Of a stretch of 64,000 nt of DNA, positions 17,380-30,676 are shown one piece after another (position 1 is the first letter of the stretch; every line of letters starts with the position of its first letter). The notes under the pieces are model-generated. The model was not told where the DNA came from. It searched no databases and saw only the letters and a list, made by a program, of their open reading frames with translations. Made by a program: the position numbers and the translations under genes. Source of the DNA: Paraburkholderia sp. UYCP14C (lineage in GTDB: Bacteria; Pseudomonadota; Gammaproteobacteria; Burkholderiales; Burkholderiaceae); NCBI RefSeq assembly GCF_004197395.1, contig NZ_SELS01000014.1, positions 62,001-126,000 of the forward strand, written 5' to 3'.

Positions 17380-18147
17380 TCAGGCTTTCACGTTCACCGC
17401 ATGCGGCGGCACCGACCCCGGCTGCAACAGCACGACCACCGCGCCGGCGCCGCCGTCATGCGGGCGCGCCTGACAGAACGCGATCACCTCGGCTTTCTGC
17501 ACGAGCCACGCGCGCACCTTGCCCTTCAGCACCGGCTCCTTGCCGACCGATCCCAGACCCTTGCCGTGAATCACGCGCAGGCAGCGCAGGCCGCGCTTGA
17601 CCGATTCGCGGATGAATTCCGCGAGTGCTTCGCGTGCTTCTTCGCGCCGCATGCCGTGCAGGTCGATCTGCGCCTGCACGATCCAGTCGCCACGCCGCAG
17701 CTTGCGCACGACGTCGCGGCTCACGCCGGGGCGGCAGTACGACAGCGTTTCGTCGGTTTCGAGCAGCACTTCGGGGTCGAACTCGTCGGAGATCGCTTCG
17801 TGCAGCACCGCTTCTTCGTCGAGCAGCGTCTGTACCGGCAGCGGCGGCGGGGGATTGCGCGCGAGCGTCGCCCGTGGCGGAATCGCGAGCGGTGCGACTT
17901 CGCCGATCTCGCGGCGGAACAGATCGGCATCCGCGGCCGCTTCGCGCTTTGCCGCTCGCGCCACGGCCTGTTCTCGCTCGCGGCGCTCGGCGTCGCCTTT
18001 CAGCGCTTCACGCAGTGCGCCGAGTCCGGCGAGTCCCGACGCGCGCTCGAGCTTCGGCGCGACCGCGGGCGCAGCCGTTGCGGGCGCGGGACGCGTGGCG
18101 GATTGCGGGCGTTTCGGTTCGTTCGGATGGGGCTGATTCTTCGGCAT
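17380..18147 (-). CDS. Smr/MutS2-type endonuclease domain protein
   Basis: 255 residues from MPKNQPHPNEPKRPQS; the frame extends further upstream, but this is the first start outside the preceding spacer. Residues about 1-150 are a charged, low-complexity region. The C-terminal Smr domain (about 165-250) shows the hallmark IDLHGMRREEAREALAEFI and RCLRVIHGKGLGSVG followed by VIAFCQARPHDGGAGAVVVLL. Smr domains are nicking endonucleases or RNA-cleaving enzymes in MutS2 relatives and YdaL; stand-alone bacterial versions are poorly understood. It follows trxB on the same strand by 185 bases. Confidence 0.92.
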   Translation of the reverse strand: MPKNQPHPNEPKRPQSATRPAPATAAPAVAPKLERASGLAGLGALREALKGDAERREREQAVARAAKREAAADADLFRREIGEVAPLAIPPRATLARNPPPPLPVQTLLDEEAVLHEAISDEFDPEVLLETDETLSYCRPGVSRDVVRKLRRGDWIVQAQIDLHGMRREEAREALAEFIRESVKRGLRCLRVIHGKGLGSVGKEPVLKGKVRAWLVQKAEVIAFCQARPHDGGAGAVVVLLQPGSVPPHAVNVKA

Positions 18148-18332
18148 ATCGGCAATACAGGCGGAAAGGTCGAGGGGTCGTGCGGGGCCGCGGGCTGCAA
18201 AAACGACAAAGGCCGCCGGCATTGCAGCCGCGGCCTTCGTGAGCCAATCACGGCAGCGCTGTGCGCCACCGTCATTTTACTGTCGCGACCGGGGTCGCGA
18301 CATGGTGTCGCCAAACGGCGGCGCGTCGCGGA

Positions 18333-19726
<1,394 letters not shown>

Positions 19727-22036
19727 ATGGCAAAAGCTCCTTATACCGCGAGCGCGCAGGCATTGCCGCACCGCATGTCGCGCCTCTTCACCGAAATCCG
19801 CTGGATTCTGCAGGTGGCCCTCGGCGTGTTCCTGCTGATGTCGCTCGTCAGCTACAGCAGGCACGACCCGAGCTGGACCCATGCCGCGCAGGTCGACCAT
19901 ATCTCGAACTGGGCGGGCCGCGTCGGCGCGTGGACCTCCGACATTCTGCTGCTGCTGTTCGGCCTGTCCGCCTACTGGTGGATCGTGCTGCTCGGCCGCC
20001 ACATCTCCGCGAACTACCAGCGCATCACCCGCAACGAAGAGCCGCAGGACGACGACGCGCCGCGCGGCGTCAGCTGGCTCGCGGACGCGTTCGCGTTCAT
20101 GCTCGTGCTGCTGTCGTGCAACGGCCTCGAAGCGCTGCGCATGTGGTCGCTGAAAGTGCAGTTGCCGCGCGCACCCGGCGGCGTGATCGGCGAGGCTGTC
20201 GCGCGCGGCATCTCGCACGCGCTCGGCTTCACCGGCGGCACGCTCGCGCTGCTGCTCGGTCTCGGCATCGGGCTGTCGCTGTACTTCCGTTTTTCGTGGC
20301 TGTCGGTCGCGGAGAAGGTCGGCGAATCGATCATTTCCGCGGTGACGTTCGCGAAGCTGCGCCGCGAGGCCGGGCTCGATCGCAAGCTCGGCGAAGCGGC
20401 CGCCGTGAAGCGCGAAGGCAAGGTCGAGAAGGGCCGCGTGCGCATCGAGGAGCACGAGCCGGTGGTGATCGTGCCGCCGCTCGCCACGCCGGCGAAGTCG
20501 GAGCGCGTCGAGAAGGAACGCCAGGTGCCGCTGTTCACCGATCTGCCTGGTGACTCCACGCTGCCGCCCATCTCTCTGCTCGACGCCGCGCCCGCCGCGC
20601 AGGAAACCATTTCCGCGGACACGCTCGAATTCACGTCGCGCCTGATCGAGAAGAAGCTGAAGGACTTCGGTGTCGAAGTGAGCGTGGTTGCCGCGTATCC
20701 GGGACCCGTCGTCACGCGTTACGAAATCGAGCCGGCCACGGGCGTGAAGGGCAGCCAGATCGTCAATCTCGCGAAGGATCTCGCGCGCTCGCTGTCGCTC
20801 GTGTCGATCCGCGTCGTCGAAACGATTCCGGGCAAGAACTACATGGCGTTGGAGCTGCCGAACCAGCGCCGGCAGACAGTGAGCCTGTCCGAAATTCTCG
20901 GCTCGGCCGTGTATGCGGATGCCGCGTCGCCGCTCACGATGGGGCTCGGCAAGGACATCGGCGGCAAGCCGGTGTGCGCGGACCTCGCGAAGATGCCGCA
21001 TTTGCTGGTCGCCGGCACGACCGGTTCGGGCAAGTCGGTCGGTATCAACGCGATGATCCTGTCGCTGCTGTACAAGGCGAGCGCCGAGCAGGTGCGCATG
21101 ATCCTGATCGATCCGAAGATGCTAGAAATGAGCGTCTACGAAGGCATTCCGCATCTGCTGTGTCCGGTCGTCACCGACATGCGTCAGGCGGGCCACGCAC
21201 TGAACTGGGCGGTCGCCGAAATGGAGCGCCGCTACAAGCTGATGAGCAAGGTCGGCGTACGTAACCTCGCCGGCTACAACAACAAGATCGACGAAGCGGC
21301 CAAGCGCGAAGAGAAGCTGCCGAATCCGTTCAGCCTGACGCCGGACGATCCGGAACCGCTGACGCGTTTGCCGAACATCGTGATCGTCATCGACGAACTG
21401 GCCGACCTGATGATGGTCGTCGGCAAGAAGGTCGAAGAGCTGATCGCGCGGATCGCGCAGAAGGCGCGCGCGGCCGGTATTCACCTGATCCTTGCGACGC
21501 AGCGTCCGTCGGTCGACGTGATCACCGGCCTGATCAAGGCCAACGTGCCGACCCGTATGGCGTTCCAGGTATCGTCGAAAATCGACTCGCGCACGATTCT
21601 CGATCAGCAGGGCGCCGAGTCGCTGCTCGGCATGGGCGACATGCTGTATCTGCCGCCGGGCAGCGGTTTGCCGGTGCGCGTGCACGGCGCGTTCGTGTCG
21701 GATGACGAGGTGCATCGCGTCGTCGACAAGCTCAAGGAGCAGGGCGAGCCGAACTATATCGAGGGCATTCTCGAGGGCGGCGTGAGCGGCGAGGGCGACG
21801 AAGGCTCGGCGGGAACCGGGTCCACCGAAGGCGAGTCGGACCCGTTATACGATCAGGCGGTCGACGTCGTGCTGAAGAATCGCCGCGCGTCGATTTCACT
21901 CGTGCAACGGCACCTGCGCATCGGCTACAACCGGGCGGCGCGCCTGCTCGAACAGATGGAGAATTCGGGCGTGGTGTCGGCGATGTCGTCGAACGGCAAC
22001 CGCGAGATTCTGGCGCCGGCGCGCGAAGCGGAGTAG
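19727..22036 (+). CDS. ftsK: FtsK/SpoIIIE DNA translocase
   Basis: 769 residues from ATG 19727. Four membrane helices occupy about residues 25-190, followed by a short linker (about 215-290, Lys/Glu-rich) and the RecA-like motor: Walker [12 protein letters not shown] with Lys436, Walker [20 protein letters not shown], and [23 protein letters not shown]. The gamma domain at the C-terminus ([38 protein letters not shown]) reads KOPS sequences. It couples chromosome dimer resolution to septation. The linker is short compared with E. coli FtsK. The gene precedes lolA, a gene order seen in many proteobacteria. Confidence 0.97.
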   Translation: MAKAPYTASAQALPHRMSRLFTEIRWILQVALGVFLLMSLVSYSRHDPSWTHAAQVDHISNWAGRVGAWTSDILLLLFGLSAYWWIVLLGRHISANYQRITRNEEPQDDDAPRGVSWLADAFAFMLVLLSCNGLEALRMWSLKVQLPRAPGGVIGEAVARGISHALGFTGGTLALLLGLGIGLSLYFRFSWLSVAEKVGESIISAVTFAKLRREAGLDRKLGEAAAVKREGKVEKGRVRIEEHEPVVIVPPLATPAKSERVEKERQVPLFTDLPGDSTLPPISLLDAAPAAQETISADTLEFTSRLIEKKLKDFGVEVSVVAAYPGPVVTRYEIEPATGVKGSQIVNLAKDLARSLSLVSIRVVETIPGKNYMALELPNQRRQTVSLSEILGSAVYADAASPLTMGLGKDIGGKPVCADLAKMPHLLVAGTTGSGKSVGINAMILSLLYKASAEQVRMILIDPKMLEMSVYEGIPHLLCPVVTDMRQAGHALNWAVAEMERRYKLMSKVGVRNLAGYNNKIDEAAKREEKLPNPFSLTPDDPEPLTRLPNIVIVIDELADLMMVVGKKVEELIARIAQKARAAGIHLILATQRPSVDVITGLIKANVPTRMAFQVSSKIDSRTILDQQGAESLLGMGDMLYLPPGSGLPVRVHGAFVSDDEVHRVVDKLKEQGEPNYIEGILEGGVSGEGDEGSAGTGSTEGESDPLYDQAVDVVLKNRRASISLVQRHLRIGYNRAARLLEQMENSGVVSAMSSNGNREILAPAREAE

Positions 22037-22186
22037 CCGCACAAGCCAGTGCGGCCGTCGCGAGCGCCGCCGCATGCACCGCAGTGTGCAGCTTTACGGC
22101 TCGACGCCGGGCCAAGCACTTCGTGTTCAGCAAGTGCAGCGACCCGGCGCAGCCCGTCACCGAACTCAACCAAGGGAGAAGAACCA

Positions 22187-22930
22187 ATGCAAGCAATCGC
22201 GCAGCAGGATGCCCGACAGCGTCGAGCGGGCCGTCTCGGCGAGCGCGTGTGCGGCAGCATGCGCAAGATCGCGCGGGCCGCGGGCAGTGTCGCGATCGGT
22301 GCGTCGCTGCTCGTTGCCTCGCACGCGTTTGCGAGCGGCACCGAGCAGCTGAAGGCATTCGTCGCGCAGGTCCATTCGGCGCGCGGCACCTTCGTGCAGC
22401 AGGAAGTGCGCGCGCCGAGCAAGGCGCAGGGTGCGAGCGGCGCGCTGGCCACCGCGAATCCGTCCAAGCCGACCACGTCGAGCGGCACGTTCACGTTCGC
22501 GCGGCCCGGCAAGTTCATCTGGCAATACGAGAAGCCCTACTCGCAATTGCTGCAGGCGGACGGCGACAAGCTCTACGTGTACGACAAGGATCTGAACCAG
22601 GTCACGGTGCGCACGCTCGGTAATGCGCTCGGCGCGAGCCCGGCGGCAATCCTGTTCGGCAGCAACGATCTGGACAAGAACTTCACGCTGCGCGACGCGG
22701 GCGTGAAGGCCGGCATCGACTGGCTCGAACTCACGCCGAAGGCGAAGGACACGCAGTTCGAGCGCGTCGGCATCGGCTTCAAGGACGGCAATCTCGAAGC
22801 GATGGAATTGCACGACGTGTTCGGCAACGTGACACTGCTGACGTTCTCGAACATCCAGAAAAATCCGCAGTTGCCGCCCGACGCATTCAAGTTCACGGTG
22901 CCGAAGGGCGCGGACGTGATCAACGGATAA
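22187..22930 (+). CDS. lolA: Outer-membrane lipoprotein carrier protein LolA
   Basis: 247 residues from ATG 22187, nine bases after GGGAGAA. An unusually long n-region (24 residues) precedes the signal peptide [25 protein letters not shown]; an internal ATG at that Met could be the real start. The mature part has [34 protein letters not shown], the hydrophobic cavity-forming half barrel of the family, and a C-terminal [12 protein letters not shown]. It shuttles lipoproteins from the LolCDE complex through the periplasm to LolB. It lies 150 bases after ftsK. Confidence 0.95.
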   Translation: MQAIAQQDARQRRAGRLGERVCGSMRKIARAAGSVAIGASLLVASHAFASGTEQLKAFVAQVHSARGTFVQQEVRAPSKAQGASGALATANPSKPTTSSGTFTFARPGKFIWQYEKPYSQLLQADGDKLYVYDKDLNQVTVRTLGNALGASPAAILFGSNDLDKNFTLRDAGVKAGIDWLELTPKAKDTQFERVGIGFKDGNLEAMELHDVFGNVTLLTFSNIQKNPQLPPDAFKFTVPKGADVING

Positions 22931-22972
22931 ACCGCGCGGTGGGCGCCGCCGCGCGCCTTCGCGAACGCCGGG

Positions 22973-23003
22973 AAGCCGCGCTTGTCGAGCGCGGCTTTTT
23001 ATT
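22973..23003 (+). terminator. Terminator after lolA
   Basis: 10-bp stem AAGCCGCGCT / AGCGCGGCTT (22973-22982, 22988-22997) with a 5-base loop and a following TTTATTT. It closes the ftsK-lolA unit. Confidence 0.92.
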
Positions 23004-23266
23004 TCGCGCGGCGCGTGGCGCACGGATTCTTTAGGAATGCGCGCTCGGCGCCGGCGTGAACATCGATTCGTCGCTCAGGCAGACGTAATAATTTAGTGCG
23101 AGACTGCACAGACCAGCATCGCTCGTGGGCTCGAGTTGGCGCGTCCGATCATTTCCAGGATTTGGTGCGCAATCTCTAACAATTTTCTGCTGCGACGCAA
23201 CAAAATAACGCCTAAACTGGTCGAAGCTGGTTGTCGCTTCGAATGTCTGGAAAGGTGAGGCATGTC
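23004..23266. other. Spacer before the small hypothetical gene
   Basis: About 260 bases after the lolA terminator with falling GC content. No gene or clear promoter pair was recognised. A CAACAAAATAACG stretch near 23200 is the most promoter-like part. Confidence 0.3.
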
Positions 23267-23497
23267 ATGAGATTGTCTTCTTCACACGATTTACGCTTGT
23301 CCCCGTCCCTCCATGTGTTCGAGCAGGAGGGCGGATGGCATTGGGGGATTACCGTTCCGCGGTCGGCCGGAGGTGGTTTCAAGGTCGTTGCATATAGCGA
23401 AAAAACCTTTATCGATGAGGCCGAAGCCCATCGGGAAGGCAATCGCGCGCTTGAAAGTTTCGCCGATTCGCCGGCGGTTTCGCTTGAACGGCAATAA
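23267..23497 (+). CDS. Small hypothetical protein
   Basis: 76 residues from ATG 23267, chosen because AGGTGAGG lies seven bases upstream; the frame extends to 23231. No domain was recognised. The sequence has an HWGITVPRSAGGGFKVVAYSE core followed by a helical, charged end (TFIDEAEAHREGNRALESF), which looks like a small folded alpha/beta protein without signal or membrane segment. GC content is lower than in the neighbours. It is followed by two strong inverted repeats and another small open frame. Confidence 0.55.
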   Translation: MRLSSSHDLRLSPSLHVFEQEGGWHWGITVPRSAGGGFKVVAYSEKTFIDEAEAHREGNRALESFADSPAVSLERQ

Positions 23498-23563
23498 GGC
23501 CATTAGATTAATTGATGCACCTAATATACAGATTATCTGAGTTTCAGCGCGAAAACCGCAAAG

Positions 23564-23579
23564 ATTACCGGCCGGTAAT
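23564..23579. repeat. Perfect 16-bp palindrome
   Basis: ATTACCGGCCGGTAAT is its own reverse complement. It lies between two small open frames in an AT-rich patch and could be an operator or the base of a hairpin. No family consensus was recognised. Confidence 0.5.
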
Positions 23580-23584
23580 AATTC

Positions 23585-23606
23585 AATATGCAAATAATTG
23601 CATATT
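23585..23606. repeat. Inverted repeat with 9-bp arms
   Basis: AATATGCAA (23585-23593), loop ATAA, TTGCATATT (23598-23606), then TCTTTG. The stem is AT-rich, so as a terminator it would be weak; it may instead be a protein-binding site. Confidence 0.5.
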
Positions 23607-23665
23607 TCTTTGACTTCCGAAAAATCGTAGCGATAATGTCTCGTTTTTGAGATATCGCTTTCACT

Positions 23666-23893
23666 TTGACTTTCGCGGAATATGAAACTGCCCACGCGCT
23701 GAGCGTGGAGCTGGACGGCATCAACTATGCCGGAACTTATCGTGTAATGACGGGCACCGTCGTCGTCCATTTCGCGAACGAGAGCAAATTCGCGTCGTAC
23801 GCGCCGAATCGGCCAGAGACAGTCGCTCGTTGGCTGCTCACGGATCTGTGTCGCAAGGTCGAATCGCGTCGGCGCAAACCAGCGAAAAAATAG
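23666..23893 (+). CDS. Small hypothetical protein, TTG start or 5'-truncated
   Basis: 75 residues: YETAHALSVELDGINYAG, then RVMTGTVVVHFANESKFASY and a basic helical end (TVARWLLTDLCRKVESRRRK). The codon pattern and hydrophobic spacing look like a real coding region. The only start after the upstream in-frame stop is TTG at 23666, and no good ribosome site precedes it, so the 5' end may have decayed or the gene may be weakly translated. No family was identified. A strong terminator follows 38 bases later. Confidence 0.5.
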   Translation: MTFAEYETAHALSVELDGINYAGTYRVMTGTVVVHFANESKFASYAPNRPETVARWLLTDLCRKVESRRRKPAKK

Positions 23894-23930
23894 CCCACGT
23901 CGCCAACCGATTGACGGTTCGGCGCTCATA

Positions 23931-23967
23931 AAAAAAAGACCTGCGTTTGCATTGCAGGTCTTTTTTA
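23931..23967. terminator. Bidirectional terminator
   Basis: GACCTGC / GCAGGTC stem (23938-23944, 23954-23960) flanked by A6 on one side and T6 on the other, with a 9-base loop. It can end the rightward small gene and the leftward cytX-like gene. Confidence 0.93.
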
Positions 23968-24013
23968 TTTTCTGGCAGCCGCGCCTAATGCGGCGCGCTC
24001 TTAGCTAATGCGC

Positions 24014-25330
24014 TCACGCATACGCGGTTTTGCGCGCCGATACGAACACGTAGTAGCACACCGCGCCGATCGCGAGCGACGGCAGCGTCGCGCCGAGATT
24101 CGGCAGCCATTGATTGATCACCTGGTACGAGGCGATGCCGATCGCCCACGCGACGAACGCGCTCAGGTGCCAGCCGCCCGAGAAGCCGTAGCGGCCGCGC
24201 ACATCGGCGAGCACCGCGGCGTCGATGCGACGCTTGCGCACGACGAAGTGATCCATCAGCACGACGCCGAACAGCGGCGCGAATACCGAGCCGATCAGCA
24301 GCAGGAAGTTCTGGTACTTCGCCATCGGCACGAGCAGCGCGATCACCGTGCACAGCGCGCCGAACGCGGCCGACAGCAACGGCACGCTCGCGCGCGTCCA
24401 GAACGTGCCGGTTGACACCGCGGCCGAGTGGATATCGGCGAACGCGTTGTCGATTTCGTCGATCAGGATCAGCAGCAGCGCAAAGCCGCCGCCCGCTTGC
24501 GCGAGCGCGCCGGTCAGCAGCGCATCGCCGCCGCCGGCCGCGAGGCCATAGACCGCGCCGAGCGCGTAGAACCAGATGTTCGCGATGCCGTAGCCGTACA
24601 GCGTGCCGCGAAACGTCTCGCCGGCGCGGCGGCCGAAGCGCGTGTAGTCGGCGATCAGCGGCAGCCACGACAGCGGCATCGCGACCACGAGGTCCACCGC
24701 GCCGCCGAACGACATCTCGCCGGTGCCGGGACGCTGCATCAGGTCGGCGAGATGGTGGCGCGCGAGGAGGTTCCACGTGAGCCACGCGGCGCCCGCGAGC
24801 AGCAGCCAGATCCCCCACTTGCGCAGAAAGCGCCGCACGAACGACAGCGGGCCGCTGATCGCGAGCAGGGTGGCGAGCAGGCCGAAGATCACGGTCCACA
24901 CGAGCGGCATCGACAGGCCGAACGCCTGTTTTGCGAGCGCATCGGCGGAGTCGCGCATCACGATCACCTCGAACGAGCCCCAGCCGACCAGTTGCACCAT
25001 GTTCAGCACGGCCGGCACCGACGCGCCGCGCACGCCGAGCGTCGGACGCAGCGACGACATCGCCGCGAGCCCGGTGTCGGCGCCGATTACACCCGCGAGC
25101 GCGAGCAGCACGACGCCGATCACGCTGCCGAGCACGATCGCGACGAGCGCATGCGGCAGCGACAGCCCCGGCACCAGCAGCGCGCCCGCCTGGGCGACGA
25201 GCAGGCCGATGCCGAGCGAGAACCATAGCGCGAACGCGTCGCCGGTACGGAACGCGCGGCGCGCGTCGGGCACCGGCTTGAGCGGCGCGTAGGTGGAGCC
25301 GGCGTCGCCGGCAACGGAATCTTGAGCCAT
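24014..25330 (-). CDS. NCS1 purine-cytosine permease family transporter, CytX-like
   Basis: 438 residues from MAQDSVAGDAGSTY, with about 12 hydrophobic helices. The N-terminal LWFSLGIGLLVAQAGALLVPG and the GADTGLAAMSSLRPTLGVRGASVPAVLNM stretch match the nucleobase:cation symporter-1 fold, and the GWGSFEVIVMRDSADAL region fits the CytX subgroup thought to import the thiamine precursor hydroxymethylpyrimidine. Some close relatives carry a TPP riboswitch upstream; no CTGAGA-type thi element was found here, so thiamine linkage is not supported. Cytosine or another nucleobase remains possible. It is divergent from rarA. Confidence 0.82.
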   Translation of the reverse strand: MAQDSVAGDAGSTYAPLKPVPDARRAFRTGDAFALWFSLGIGLLVAQAGALLVPGLSLPHALVAIVLGSVIGVVLLALAGVIGADTGLAAMSSLRPTLGVRGASVPAVLNMVQLVGWGSFEVIVMRDSADALAKQAFGLSMPLVWTVIFGLLATLLAISGPLSFVRRFLRKWGIWLLLAGAAWLTWNLLARHHLADLMQRPGTGEMSFGGAVDLVVAMPLSWLPLIADYTRFGRRAGETFRGTLYGYGIANIWFYALGAVYGLAAGGGDALLTGALAQAGGGFALLLILIDEIDNAFADIHSAAVSTGTFWTRASVPLLSAAFGALCTVIALLVPMAKYQNFLLLIGSVFAPLFGVVLMDHFVVRKRRIDAAVLADVRGRYGFSGGWHLSAFVAWAIGIASYQVINQWLPNLGATLPSLAIGAVCYYVFVSARKTAYA

Positions 25331-25566
25331 CTGATGTTTGTTCCTGTTGGTGGTGCTGTGAAGCTCTTCGCTGTAAATTTTTGCGCTGTCGGCGCGCCGG
25401 TTCGGCCATCGCGCTGCCGCCGACACTGTCGGTCACTGTCATAATGCAGCACGTTGCCCGCGTTTTTGCCTTTGCTTCCGGCCTGGCGCGGGCTTTGCGC
25501 TTGTACCGCGAGGCACTGCTGCAAGGCGGCGCGTGCCCGGAAAGCCGAGATTATCCCCAAAACGCC

Positions 25567-28240
<2,674 letters not shown>

Positions 28241-28363
28241 GCGTCTCGCCCGCATGCGCGGTATCGTCGCGTGTTTGACGATGCCGCGGACGGCATCCCG
28301 GCCTCGCGAAAATTTTTAGCAGTTTTTTCGACTAGGGGCTAGGAAAACTGATTCAAGCTGTTC

Positions 28364-28369
28364 TATAAT
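28364..28369 (+). promoter_or_regulatory. -10 box for the tRNA-Ser gene
   Basis: Exact TATAAT, 59 bases before the mature tRNA. No good -35 hexamer is seen at 16-18 bases upstream, so the promoter call rests on the -10 alone. Confidence 0.45.
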
Positions 28370-28428
28370 CTTTTTCTCCCAAGCAACGACCCGCTTGGAT
28401 CCGACAAAGTAGCAGCGTTGGAATACCC

Positions 28429-28519
28429 GGAAAGGTGGCAGAGTGGTCGAATGTACCTGACTCGAAATCAGGCGTACGGTTTCCCCGTACCGTGGGTTCG
28501 AATCCCACCCTTTCCGCCA
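28429..28519 (+). tRNA. tRNA-Ser (anticodon CGA)
   Basis: 91 bases with encoded CCA. Acceptor stem GGAAAGG / CCTTTCC with discriminator G; the anticodon stem-loop CTGA-CTCGAAA-TCAG gives anticodon CGA, reading UCG codons. The long variable arm GTACGG..CCGTAC is typical of class II tRNAs, and the T loop is GGTTCGAATCC in CC-GTGGG-TTCGAAT-CCCAC form. No duplicated 3' end of this tRNA was found in the window, so there is no sign of an integrated element here. Confidence 0.98.
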
Positions 28520-28528
28520 AATTCTGAA

Positions 28529-28563
28529 AACCCCTTGATTTCACCGAGATCAAGGGGTTTTTG
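28529..28563 (+). terminator. Terminator after tRNA-Ser
   Basis: 11-bp stem AACCCCTTGAT / ATCAAGGGGTT (28529-28539, 28549-28559) with a 9-base loop and a T-run. It starts ten bases after the tRNA. Confidence 0.92.
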
Positions 28564-28573
28564 CTTTGCGGTC

Positions 28574-28600
28574 TCGTATTGCTTTGCCAAGGCAATACGA
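28574..28600. repeat. Inverted repeat TCGTATTGC / GCAATACGA
   Basis: Perfect 9-bp arms (28574-28582, 28592-28600) around TTTGCCAAG. A further copy of the half-site GGCAATACG occurs at 28646-28654. The rest of the spacer to 28804 holds only the GCTGCCC / GGGCAGC pair at 28714-28735, which has no T-run. Purpose unknown. Confidence 0.4.
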
Positions 28601-28804
28601 CTTTATTCAAGCGTCATTTATTGGCGATCATCCGTAGAGACCTTAGGCAATACGCCTCTTCGGCATCGTGATGAACGGCGCGCCGTAAGCAAACCAGCCC
28701 GTCTGTAGTCGATGCTGCCCGATGTAAAGGGCAGCACTTCGCGGGGGCCTGTTAGCGGCGCCCAACCGTTTTCTTCAGCGTATCGACGCGAGGGGCCGGG
28801 CGCC

Positions 28805-30346
28805 TCATCCCACCCGAAACCCCTCCATCACCTCCCTCAACGCCCGCGCCTGATCCGCGAGCGACGCAGCCGCCGCCGCGCTTTCTTCGACGAGCGCCGC
28901 ATTCTGCTGCGTGACTTCATCCATCTGCGTGATCGCGATCCCCACCTGCTGAATCCCGTCGCTCTGCTCACGCGACGCCTGCGCAATTTCACCGACGATG
29001 CTCGTCACGCGCGCGATCGCCGCTTCGATCTGTTGCATCGTGCCTCCCGCGTCTTCGACGAGTCCCGCGCCGCGCTCGACGCGTGAGGTCGAATCGGCGA
29101 TCAGCGCGCCGATCTCGCGCGCCGCCGCGGCCGAGCGTTGCGCGAGGCTGCGCACTTCGCCGGCCACGACCGCGAAGCCACGACCTTCGTCGCCGGCGCG
29201 CGCGGCTTCGACCGCCGCGTTGAGCGCGAGGATGTTGGTCTGAAACGCAATGCTTTCGATCGTGCTGATGATGCCCGTCATCTGCGACGAGCCCGTGTGA
29301 ATCGCGCGCATCGTTTCGATCATGCTGCCGACCGCGTCGCGGCCATGCGCGGCGAGGTCCGACGCGCCGCGCGCGAGTTCGCTCGCCTGTTCGGCATTGC
29401 TCGCGTTGAGCTGCACGGTCGCGGTCAGCTGCTCCATCGCGGAGGCCGTCTCGCCGAGCGAGGCCGCCTGCTTCTCGGTGCGCTGCGACAGATCCTGGTT
29501 GCCCGCGGCGATCTGCTGCGTCGCCGACGCGATCGCCGTCGATCCCGAACGCACCGCCGCGACCGTGCCGAGCAGCCGCTCCTGCATCGCCGCGAGCGCG
29601 CGCAGCAAGGTGCCCATTTCATCGTTCGTGTGCACGCTCGCGCGAGTGCTCAGGTCGCCCGCGGCAATCGCGTCGAACTGATGCATGGCACTCGTGAGCG
29701 GCTTCATGATCGCGCGACGCAACGAGCGCCAGCTCAGGAATGCCACCGCGAGCGCCAGCAGCACGCTCGCCGCGCAGGTCGCGAGCATGCCGTGAAAGAG
29801 CGCGTTCGAGTGCTCGCCAGCCTCGGTCGCCTGCGCGTCGAGGTAGCTTTCAAGCTTGCCCTGGCTCGCGTTCATTGCGGTGTACAGCGCAATCAGATTC
29901 TGCGCGCGGCTTTCGTCCATCCAGCCGGTGTCGCCGCCGCGAATCGCGTCGATCAATTTATCGATGCCGTCGTGGCGCACCGCGTTGCGCTTCGCGTCGA
30001 GGTCGTCGGTCAGCGCAGCAAGTTCCGCGGCCTTGGGCAGCGCGCGGAACTCGGCCCAGTGACGATCGGAGTCCGCGAGCAGGCCGTTCGCGCGATCGAG
30101 CTGCATCGCGAGTTGCGGCGAGTGCGGATTGGCCATCGCCCAATCGAGCCCGAAGCGCGCCCGCGACATCGCGGTGCCGGACTTGCCCAGCGCGACGACC
30201 GACGCATAGTGCACCGCGTACGCGTCGCGCTGCGCGCGGTTGCTTTCGGCCATGCCGACGATGCCGATCGCGCCGGTCGCGATCAGCAGCAGGGCGAGGA
30301 ACGCGATCGTGGCGGCGATGCGCGCGTTGAGCGTGAAATTTTTCAT
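28805..30346 (-). CDS. Methyl-accepting chemotaxis protein (Tar/Tsr type)
   Basis: 513 residues from MKNFTLNARIAATIAFLALLL. One N-terminal membrane helix (about 10-32), a periplasmic four-helix-bundle ligand domain (about 35-188), a second helix (MLATCAASVLLALAVAFLSW), a HAMP domain and the signalling hairpin with EAARAGDEGRGFAVVAGEVRSLAQRSA at its tip. There is no NWETF-type CheR docking tail; the protein ends soon after the last helix. It would report a small molecule in the periplasm to CheA. It is divergent from the molybdenum hydroxylase genes, which suggests, but does not show, a common ligand. Confidence 0.93.
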   Translation of the reverse strand: MKNFTLNARIAATIAFLALLLIATGAIGIVGMAESNRAQRDAYAVHYASVVALGKSGTAMSRARFGLDWAMANPHSPQLAMQLDRANGLLADSDRHWAEFRALPKAAELAALTDDLDAKRNAVRHDGIDKLIDAIRGGDTGWMDESRAQNLIALYTAMNASQGKLESYLDAQATEAGEHSNALFHGMLATCAASVLLALAVAFLSWRSLRRAIMKPLTSAMHQFDAIAAGDLSTRASVHTNDEMGTLLRALAAMQERLLGTVAAVRSGSTAIASATQQIAAGNQDLSQRTEKQAASLGETASAMEQLTATVQLNASNAEQASELARGASDLAAHGRDAVGSMIETMRAIHTGSSQMTGIISTIESIAFQTNILALNAAVEAARAGDEGRGFAVVAGEVRSLAQRSAAAAREIGALIADSTSRVERGAGLVEDAGGTMQQIEAAIARVTSIVGEIAQASREQSDGIQQVGIAITQMDEVTQQNAALVEESAAAAASLADQARALREVMEGFRVG

Positions 30347-30676
30347 TGGAAGGTAGGGTGCGTCCAGGTTGCCGGAATCGTTGGATTTGTTTCTTTGGCG
30401 AAACAAACATCCATTTGTGGAATGAATAACCGTTTATAACGGCATTCCGGCGCGAACTATTTAGGCCGGCATCGAGCGCCAGCTCAATCTGCATCGAGGT
30501 TCCAGGGAAAACGCGAGGTTTTGCCGTTTCCTGAGCCTTTCCATCGATTGCGAGACGATCGGCTACCTATTCGGGCGGCTGTGTCATTGCCGCGCATTTT
30601 GTCCGCCTCAAGAATTCCATCCATCGCGTTCGTCGTGACGGACACCTCGGGCGGCGATCTTTGGGGGAGACCGAGC
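30347..30676. other. Divergent regulatory region between the chemoreceptor and iorA
   Basis: 330 bases with two inverted repeats: TTTGTTTC / GAAACAAA (30386-30393, 30400-30407) and the nested GGAATG..CCGTT-TAT-AACGG-CATTCC (30419-30448). No strong promoter pair and no sigma-28 motif was recognised. The AraC-type protein encoded at the end of the cluster would be expected to act in this area. Confidence 0.45.

Noticed and set aside
23291-23929. 212-residue frame on the minus strand across the low-GC patch
   Set aside because: It covers both plus-strand small genes and reads through both palindromes; no start with a ribosome site. Not impossible, but less likely than the plus-strand genes.
25331-25566. 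TPP riboswitch before the CytX-like gene
   Set aside because: No CTGAGA-type thi-box core or matching helices were seen on the minus strand.
28429-28804. Integrated element at the tRNA-Ser gene
   Set aside because: No second copy of the tRNA 3' end, no integrase and normal neighbouring genes.
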